DNA of 11,098 nt, taken from contig DQDL01000102.1 in assembly GCA_003533405.1 (NCBI GenBank), forward strand, positions 1 to 11,098, written 5' to 3'. Under the pieces are notes generated by a model. The model was not told the DNA's origin. It saw nothing but the letters and a program-made list of their open reading frames with translations, and searched no databases. This DNA is from Clostridiales bacterium (lineage in GTDB: Bacteria > Bacillota > Clostridia > Oscillospirales > Oscillospiraceae). Positions 6,573-11,098 of the stretch are shown here, piece after piece (the first letter of the stretch is position 1; each line of letters starts with the position of its first letter). The translations under genes and the position numbers were made by a program.

Positions 6573-8231
6573 TTACTTATGCGCCGCAACGAAGTCGTTG
6601 TATTCGTCGGGCATGACGAGGTAGGGCTTGTCGGTTATCTTCCATGCTAAGTCATCGGTGGCGGCGAGGACACGGTCGATGCGGGACTGGATGCCGATTA
6701 TCTCATCAAGGCAGATCTGAGCACTTTTCGTGTCGCCGGCCTGGAGGTAGAGCTGATAGCCGACGGCGAGCTTGTTGAAGTAATCGACATACTCGCTTCG
6801 TATATACTTCGTGTTCGCCAGAGCGTTGTTTTTGGCATCTATCACCGCACCGAAGTCGCCCCGGCTGTACGCCGCTTCGGCCTTTGCGTCCCAAGCAAGG
6901 GCAATGGTGTCGTTGAGCGCCAAAATTGCATCGGCCTGCTCGTCCATCTCCTCGGCGGTCTCGGCCTCGGTGAGAAGCTCCATGCGGGCCTGCGTATTCC
7001 ACGGATAGACCTTGACGGACGCCTCGGTCTTGCCCGAGTAATACAGCGTGCTGCCGACACCGATATACAGCGAGCCGAGGATGAGCACGGCGGAGACCGC
7101 CTTAGCGGGCACGGTGAGCTTCAGCGTCTTCGTCTTGCCGGTGTCCCAATCAAGGCACAGCAGAACGATGAAATACATTGCGATATACTCAAGGTCAAAG
7201 TCCATCATGCAGTGGGCAAGCAGCGTGAGCAGCACGACCTTGCGCACCGTGGGCTGCTTTGCGAGAACTGCTTTCACAACGGCGACGATGGCGATGACAG
7301 CGGGTATCCAGCCGATGTCCAGCAGCATTTGCAGCAGCTCGTTATGCACCCACCTGACCGAATAAAGGCCGGTCTGGAAGCTGCCGTGCGACATATAGTA
7401 GCCGAGGTAGCCGAGCCCGAAGGGGTGGCTGCCGATGACGGGCAGGGCATCCTTCCAATACAGCAGGCGGCCGAGCAGGGTGGACTCACTCGTTGACAGC
7501 GCAAGCAGGTGACTGACCGAGTACGAGCCGCCGAGGGCGAGTATCATTACAATAAACACTGCGGCGACCGAGACGGCGCCGATGACGAGCACCTTCGGCT
7601 TTTTTCTGAGCCGGATAAACAGGCTCACGAGCAGCGCCGGTATCGCCAGCACGAACACCGTGCGGCTGCCGGACTGGATAAGTCCGAACACGAGGACGAT
7701 GGCGCACAGCACCCGCCATACATTTATCTTCTCTTCACTTAAAATAAGTATCTCCAGACCCAGCAGCACGAAGCAGGCGAAGGTGTTCGGGTACTGGAAG
7801 AAGCCTGCGAGCCTGTCACTTGAGGTGAACAGGCCATGAAGCGAGGGGATAAATTGCAGCGCAAACGACACGAGCACCGTAACTGCGCCTATCCACGGCA
7901 GATCGTTTAATACGGTACTGCGCTCATCGCTGTCCGTTTGCAGCAGGCACAGCGCCATGAGCGGGACGGGCAGATATTTTGCGACGCCCCACACGGATAG
8001 CCCCTTGTCGACCGACCACAGTATCGAGACGCAGTAGCCGATATACACGGCGATGGCGGTGACGGAGGCTGCGTTCCGGCGGAAGCCGAGCTTCTGCCGC
8101 TTGGCAAGCAAAACGAGCCAGACAAACAGCACGGCCGAGACTACGGCACTCGTCAGCTCATAAAACAGCCCGACGGCAAGCAGCGACACGGCCATTATGA
8201 CCCGCAGCGAATTTAGATAAGATTTAGGCAT
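6573..8231 (-). CDS. O-antigen ligase / Wzy-like polytopic membrane protein
   Basis: 552 aa. Residues 1-395 hold about ten to eleven hydrophobic segments, and 400-552 form a soluble helical tail that looks TPR-like (pairs such as AWDAKAEAAYSRGDFGAVI). Marks of the O-antigen ligase/Wzy polymerase family (Wzy_C, PF04932) are: SDRLAGFFQYPNTFA at 138-152 with Arg140, QSGSR at 186-190, and the large outer-loop region GRLLYWKDALPVIGSHPFGLG (254-274) leading to WVHNELLQMLLDIG at 294-307 with the family's His-Asn pair. Such enzymes move or join lipid-carried glycans on the outer face of the membrane. Gram-positive homologues act in capsule, wall-polysaccharide or protein glycosylation pathways. AGGGAG precedes the ATG at 8231. 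No glycosyltransferase, flippase or sugar-nucleotide gene is nearby, so the substrate cannot be inferred. Confidence 0.85.
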   Translation of the reverse strand: MPKSYLNSLRVIMAVSLLAVGLFYELTSAVVSAVLFVWLVLLAKRQKLGFRRNAASVTAIAVYIGYCVSILWSVDKGLSVWGVAKYLPVPLMALCLLQTDSDERSTVLNDLPWIGAVTVLVSFALQFIPSLHGLFTSSDRLAGFFQYPNTFACFVLLGLEILILSEEKINVWRVLCAIVLVFGLIQSGSRTVFVLAIPALLVSLFIRLRKKPKVLVIGAVSVAAVFIVMILALGGSYSVSHLLALSTSESTLLGRLLYWKDALPVIGSHPFGLGYLGYYMSHGSFQTGLYSVRWVHNELLQMLLDIGWIPAVIAIVAVVKAVLAKQPTVRKVVLLTLLAHCMMDFDLEYIAMYFIVLLCLDWDTGKTKTLKLTVPAKAVSAVLILGSLYIGVGSTLYYSGKTEASVKVYPWNTQARMELLTEAETAEEMDEQADAILALNDTIALAWDAKAEAAYSRGDFGAVIDAKNNALANTKYIRSEYVDYFNKLAVGYQLYLQAGDTKSAQICLDEIIGIQSRIDRVLAATDDLAWKITDKPYLVMPDEYNDFVAAHK

Positions 8232-8428
8232 GATAATCTCCCTAAAAATGCGTTTGCCTTATTTTACATTATGCGACATATAAAAGCAAGAGTGCATATC
8301 TCGAACGGGCGAGGGCACTTGTTCGTCAGAATGAATAAAAACGCACATTCGCTTGCGCATGATTGTTGTAATAATGCATATTGTTGCGGAGATGTTAAAA
8401 TTTTATGAAAAAATATTCAATAAAACAC
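8232..8428. promoter_or_regulatory. Divergent intergenic region; weak leftward promoter
   Basis: On the minus strand, TTGCTT (8289-8284) and TAAAAT (8266-8261) are 17 bp apart and could drive the ligase gene; the -35 match is weak. A 5-bp inverted repeat CGAAC/GTTCG (8302-8306, 8321-8325) might be an operator half-site pair. The last 35 bases before 8428 are very A/T-rich with A and T runs, suggestive of an UP element for the peptidase promoter. No gene is seen. Confidence 0.4.
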
Positions 8429-8457
8429 TTGACATATCCATTCGGAAAGCGTATATT
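8429..8457 (+). promoter_or_regulatory. Strong sigma-A promoter of the C69 peptidase gene
   Basis: A perfect TTGACA (8429-8434), a 17-bp spacer and TATATT (8452-8457, 5 of 6), with A/T tracts upstream. The predicted start near 8464 lies only about 5 nt before the ATG at 8469, leaving no room for a ribosome binding site. It therefore supports initiation at 8502, which has AAAGGA 10-15 bases upstream. Confidence 0.8.
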
Positions 8458-8501
8458 ATGCACTGTCAATGAATAAATACTCACCGAAAGGAAAAATCGA
8501 C

Positions 8502-10643
8502 ATGAACCTCAAAAAGAAGCTTATGGTTTGCGCAATGACCGTTGCAGCGGTCACTGCGATAGGTATCGGCAGTGCTTCGGCCTGCACGATGATATATGTC
8601 GGCTCTGATCTCACGACCGACGGCTCCACCTTCATGGCGAGAAGCGAGGACTACTCCAACAGCTACAACAAGGTCGCTTATGTAAGCGAGCACGGCAAGC
8701 ACGCCGCAGGCAGCGTATACGAAGGCTGCTACGGCTTCACCCACACCTTCAGCCACGACAGCTACTCCTACACCGCCGTTTCCGACGATAATCTCGACGG
8801 CGTGTGCCCCGACTGCGACGGAACGCACGCACACACCCCGATGGAGGAGTGCGGCACTAACGAGAAGGGCGTTTCCGTTTCCGCAATGGTCACGCTCGGC
8901 TGGAAGGGCAACAGCTACTTCAAGGCGCTTGACCCGATGGTCGGCGGCGGCATGTGCGAAAGCGACATGACCACTGTTCTCCTCGGCGAAGCAAGCTCCG
9001 CCAAAGAGGGCGTTGAGCTACTGCTGAACATTTACGACACTGTCGGTGCCGAGGAGCGCTCGGGCGTTCTCATCGGCGACCAGAAGGAAGTCTGGTATGT
9101 CGAAAACTACACCGGCCACCAGTACATTGCAGTCAAGCTTTCCTCCGACATGATAGCCATCAGCCCGAACATGGGAGCCATCGGCCTTGTCGACCTTGAC
9201 GACACCGAGAATGTCATCGCGTCGGATAAGGTCATCGAGATCGCAAAGCAGGCCGGAACCTATGTCGGCGATGAGGCCGAGAACACCATTGACTTCCGTG
9301 CCTCCTACTCCAACACCGGCATCAATTCCCGCATGGTAAACGGCCTTAACTACCTCGCAGGCAGCGAGAAGTTCACCTCCGCAAACACCACAAGCTCCGA
9401 CTTTACCATCACCAATGTCAAGGACGGCAAGATCGTCACCGTGACGACCGCTATCGAAGCGGCCAAGAAGCTCGGCGCAAAGGATATGGTCGACTTCTAC
9501 AAGGTAAACGGCATCGGCAACACCGGCAACCTCGAATGGCACATCTTCCAGATCCAGTCCACCGGCCCCATGGAGACGGCCACCGTTGAGTGGCTTGCAA
9601 TGGAGCACGGCCAGTACACCGTTGCAATTCCTTACCTGCCCGTTTTGACAACTGACATGTACGAGGGCTACAAGGTCGGCGGCCTCGGAAGCGCAAGCTT
9701 CACGACAGAAAAGCCCGACAGCTTCTACGGCGCATTCCCCTCTGTCAGCTGGAAGGGCAGCGGCTACAAGATCCTGCCCGAGGGCTGGGAGACCGGCTAC
9801 TACTGGTCCGTTGACGGCCTGAGCAACTTCGCTCTGTCCGATGAGTGCTCTGATGAGGATAACGCACTCATCCACGCAAAGCTTGCCGAGATGCAGGCAA
9901 AGTGCTACGACAAGATCGGCGAGATGAAGGCCGCCGTCAGCGGTATGGACACGGCATCGGCTAAGATATACGCCACTGCCGAGAGTGCAGCTCTGGCAAA
10001 GGAAGCACACCAGCTCACCCTTGATCTTTACAAGCATGTCGCAACCGGCGAGCACAGCTACGGCGACTGGGAGACCACCGTCGAGCCGACCTGCACGGAT
10101 GCCGGCAGCAAGCAGAAGGTCTGCTCCGTCTGCGGCGACACCGTCACCGAGGAGATAGCCGCAGCCGGTCACGCATGGGAAAGTGACTTCACCGTTGACA
10201 AGGAGCCCACCTGCACCGAAGCCGGCAGCAAGTCTATCCACTGTGCGAGCTGCGATGCAGTCAAGGACAAGACCGTCATCGAGGCAAAGGGTCACGCTTG
10301 GGAGAGCGACTTCACCGTTGACAAGACAGAGACCTGCACCGAATCGGGCAGCAAGTCCGTCCACTGCGCAGACTGCGACGCCGTCAAGGATGTCACCGTC
10401 ATCGCACCCCACGACCACAGCTGGGATGAGGGCAAGGTGACTAAAGAGCCCACCACGCTCGAAAACGGCGAAAAGGTGCTCACCTGCACCGAGTGCGGTC
10501 AGACAAAGACCGTTTCGATGCCCGCACTGGTCATCCCGCAGACCGGCGACAACAGCAACATCGCAATTTGGCTCGGCGTGCTCGCAATGTCCGGCCTCGG
10601 CGTGAGCGCAGTAGTCGCAAGCAAGAAAAAAGAAGAAAACTGA
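8502..10643 (+). CDS. Secreted, sortase-anchored C69 family dipeptidase-like hydrolase
   Basis: 713 aa. Residues 1-27 are a signal peptide ending SASA. C28 begins CTMIYVGSDLTTDGSTFMAR, the N-terminal nucleophile signature of peptidase family C69/U34 (PepD-like Ntn hydrolases, which cleave dipeptides from the N-terminal side). Further family traits are TNEKGVSVSA, GVLIGDQKEVWYVENYTGHQYIA, AISPNMGAI and WHIFQIQSTGPMETATVEW. A CPDCDGTHAH insert with a later Cys (C102, C105, H109, H111, C117) may bind a metal. Residues 516-677 hold four Cys/His-rich repeats of about 40 aa. The end is an LPxTG-like signal: IPQTG at 678-682, a hydrophobic stretch, and KKKEEN. The start at 8502 is chosen over 8469 because of the promoter position and AAAGGA; the latter also gives 11 extra polar residues before the signal peptide. 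Likely a wall-attached peptidase supplying amino acids from peptides outside the cell. The exact specificity is unknown. Confidence 0.92.
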   Translation: MNLKKKLMVCAMTVAAVTAIGIGSASACTMIYVGSDLTTDGSTFMARSEDYSNSYNKVAYVSEHGKHAAGSVYEGCYGFTHTFSHDSYSYTAVSDDNLDGVCPDCDGTHAHTPMEECGTNEKGVSVSAMVTLGWKGNSYFKALDPMVGGGMCESDMTTVLLGEASSAKEGVELLLNIYDTVGAEERSGVLIGDQKEVWYVENYTGHQYIAVKLSSDMIAISPNMGAIGLVDLDDTENVIASDKVIEIAKQAGTYVGDEAENTIDFRASYSNTGINSRMVNGLNYLAGSEKFTSANTTSSDFTITNVKDGKIVTVTTAIEAAKKLGAKDMVDFYKVNGIGNTGNLEWHIFQIQSTGPMETATVEWLAMEHGQYTVAIPYLPVLTTDMYEGYKVGGLGSASFTTEKPDSFYGAFPSVSWKGSGYKILPEGWETGYYWSVDGLSNFALSDECSDEDNALIHAKLAEMQAKCYDKIGEMKAAVSGMDTASAKIYATAESAALAKEAHQLTLDLYKHVATGEHSYGDWETTVEPTCTDAGSKQKVCSVCGDTVTEEIAAAGHAWESDFTVDKEPTCTEAGSKSIHCASCDAVKDKTVIEAKGHAWESDFTVDKTETCTESGSKSVHCADCDAVKDVTVIAPHDHSWDEGKVTKEPTTLENGEKVLTCTECGQTKTVSMPALVIPQTGDNSNIAIWLGVLAMSGLGVSAVVASKKKEEN
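10047..10535 (+). repeat. Four tandem Cys/His-rich repeats in the C69 peptidase
   Basis: Units begin at HSYGDW, HAWESD, HAWESD and HSWDEG. Each carries E/K-P-T-C-T-x-x-G-S-K-x(4)-C-x(2)-C-x(10-12), with the next unit starting at a His-Trp/Tyr pair. Units 2 and 3 (10167-10289 and 10290-10412) are exactly 123 bp and highly similar as DNA. Unit 4 has lost the first Cys (PTTLENG). The module is the same as in the LRR protein at 1182-1542. Confidence 0.85.
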
Positions 10644-10655
10644 GTAATTTAGTCG

Positions 10656-10692
10656 AAAACCGTCGGAGGTTTGCCCTCCGGCGGTTTTTTCT
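10656..10692 (+). terminator. Rho-independent terminator of the peptidase gene
   Basis: A long stem (10656-10669 pairing with 10675-10688, one G-T pair) with a 5-nt loop TTTGC is followed by T-rich sequence TTTTTTCTTTT. It starts 12 bases after the TGA. Confidence 0.93.
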
Positions 10693-10698
10693 TTTAGC

Positions 10699-10820
10699 TG
10701 ACGGTAGCCGAGCCCCTATCGGCTTTGACGGGCAGCTTTCCGCTCATGCTTCGCCAAACCCCTAGTCCATATATCTCCATTATGCCCGTCGGGCTTTATC
10801 TTTGCCTGAACGAAAACCTG
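10699..10820. repeat. Dispersed repeat, right (inverted) copy
   Basis: Reverse complement of 41-161, with about seven mismatches and one 1-base indel. The copy runs right up to the T tail of the peptidase terminator and lacks the outer CTGAACGAAAA end found at 168-178 on the left, so this end is truncated or diverged. Both copies keep a weak AGCCGA/TCGGCT-type hairpin, perfect here (10707-10725) and with one mismatch on the left. Confidence 0.85.
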
Positions 10821-11098
10821 CTCCGTCAAAACTGCGGGGCATCTGTCAGCGAGATTTATCATGCAAAAATTGATACGCTGACAGACGATAGCTGCTCGGC
10901 TCCCGCCAGCTATTGCAATGGAGGCGGTTTTGTGCTACTATATAATAGTCGGACTGTAAATGAACAGCGGCAACAGGCTAAACTCCAATACGCAGCAGGG
11001 GAGCTTGAGGGGACAAGGTCCCGCTCAAATTGGATAAATAGCCATCAAAAACGCCTGCTAAGGCTTTTTGACGAGCATAGCGAGATTTTTCGTGAAGC
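10782..11098 (+). CDS. Doubtful partial reading frame across the right repeat, open to the window end
   Basis: From the ATG at 10782 the frame has no stop for 105 codons and runs off the edge. It begins MPVGLYLCLNENLL and later reads AKLQYAAGELEGTRSR and RLLRLFDEHSEIF. The frame is actually open from 10698. Against a true gene: there is no ribosome binding site before 10782, the start lies inside the dispersed repeat, the left copy of the same frame is only 18 codons, and the DNA is packed with hairpins. For it: a stop-free run of 401 bases and a plausible soluble, charged C-terminal half. It is most likely a repeat-borne frame of the kind that is over-predicted in gut Clostridia genomes, or the front of a small protein completed outside the window. 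Confidence 0.25.
   Translation, partial: MPVGLYLCLNENLLRQNCGASVSEIYHAKIDTLTDDSCSAPASYCNGGGFVLLYNSRTVNEQRQQAKLQYAAGELEGTRSRSNWINSHQKRLLRLFDEHSEIFRE
10843..11070. other. Hairpin-dense stretch, possible structured RNA or DNA-processing site
   Basis: Four stem-loops follow one another. The first is CTGTCAGCG/CGCTGACAG (10843-10884, 9 bp). The second is ATAGCTG/CAGCTAT (10888-10913, 7 bp). The third is TTGAG-GGGAC/GTCCC-CTCAA (about 11005-11028, one bulged G), possibly enclosed by CCAAT/ATTGG (10986-11033). The fourth is CAAAAA-GCC/GGC-TTTTTG (11046-11070, one bulged C), which resembles a terminator. A promoter-like TTGCAA-17-TACTAT, overlapping a TATAAT at 10941-10946, lies between the second and third. 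A 25-codon frame (10960-11037) without a ribosome binding site is also present. The density suggests a non-coding RNA, a transfer-origin-like site or a recombination site; the sequence alone does not decide. Confidence 0.45.

Noticed and set aside
8469..8501. Start of the C69 peptidase at the earlier ATG
   Set aside because: It lies about 5 nt from the predicted transcript start without a ribosome binding site, and it would place 11 polar residues before the signal peptide.
8574..8585. Reading the peptidase SASAC site as a lipobox
   Set aside because: Position -3 is Ala rather than Leu, and the cysteine belongs to the C69 nucleophile signature; signal peptidase I processing fits better.
9018..10418. 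466-aa open frame on the minus strand opposite the C69 peptidase
   Set aside because: It lies wholly antisense to a well-supported gene, its composition (repeated Ala, Gly, Val, Asp, Cys) mirrors the coding strand, and it has no ribosome binding site or family signature.
10047..10535. CRISPR-like or minisatellite array
   Set aside because: The repeats are in frame, encode a Cys/His protein module and have no spacers.
41..10820. A composite transposon bounded by the inverted repeats
   Set aside because: No transposase, integrase or resolvase is present between or in the repeats, so only repeat-mediated rearrangement can be argued.

Overview
The window looks like chromosomal DNA of a gut-type anaerobic Firmicute (Clostridia, probably Oscillospirales/Ruminococcaceae-like). 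The evidence is strong AGGAGG-type ribosome binding sites, sigma-A style promoters, a BspA-like leucine-rich-repeat surface protein with Fn3 domains, a DUF4367-type anti-sigma factor, a C69 peptidase carrying a Gram-positive sortase signal, and T-tailed hairpin terminators. The genus assignment is inference. No rRNA, tRNA, CRISPR array or transposase was seen.

Layout. (1) 1-413: the left edge encodes a fragment of the start of a Clp AAA+ domain (ELHTRVIGQNEA). It is cut off at about base 42 by a dispersed repeat (41-161), followed by a hairpin and the promoter of the first gene. (2) 414-2363 (+): a secreted LRR / cysteine-repeat / triple-Fn3 protein, ended by a strong hairpin at 2386-2415. 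(3) 2420-5695 (-): a five-gene operon reading leftward from a sigma-A promoter at 5720-5748. It encodes an ECF sigma factor, an overlapping membrane anti-sigma factor of DUF4367 type, a 117-aa secreted protein, a 329-aa secreted protein and a 165-aa membrane-anchored protein. The last three are unrecognised. (4) 5824-6540 (+): a divergent lipoprotein gene sharing the intergenic promoter region with the sigma operon. (5) 6573-8231 (-): an orphan O-antigen-ligase-like polytopic membrane protein, convergent with the lipoprotein across a shared terminator. (6) 8502-10643 (+): a secreted C69 dipeptidase-like Ntn hydrolase with four C-terminal Cys/His repeats and an IPQTG sorting signal. (7) 10656-11098: its terminator, then an inverted copy of the left repeat (10699-10820) and a stretch dense in hairpins that is also open in one frame to the window end.

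How it hangs together. Six of the eight complete genes encode exported or membrane-exposed proteins, one is a polytopic membrane enzyme and one is a sigma factor, so this is a cell-surface locus. The sigma/anti-sigma pair most likely senses an envelope signal and controls the exported proteins in its own operon, possibly also the divergent lipoprotein. The LRR-Fn3 protein and the C69 peptidase share a Cys/His-rich repeat that may be a common surface or metal-binding module. The whole cell-surface block is bracketed by about 120-bp inverted repeats roughly 10.5 kb apart, one of which abuts a broken clp gene. That makes the segment a candidate for past or continuing rearrangement.
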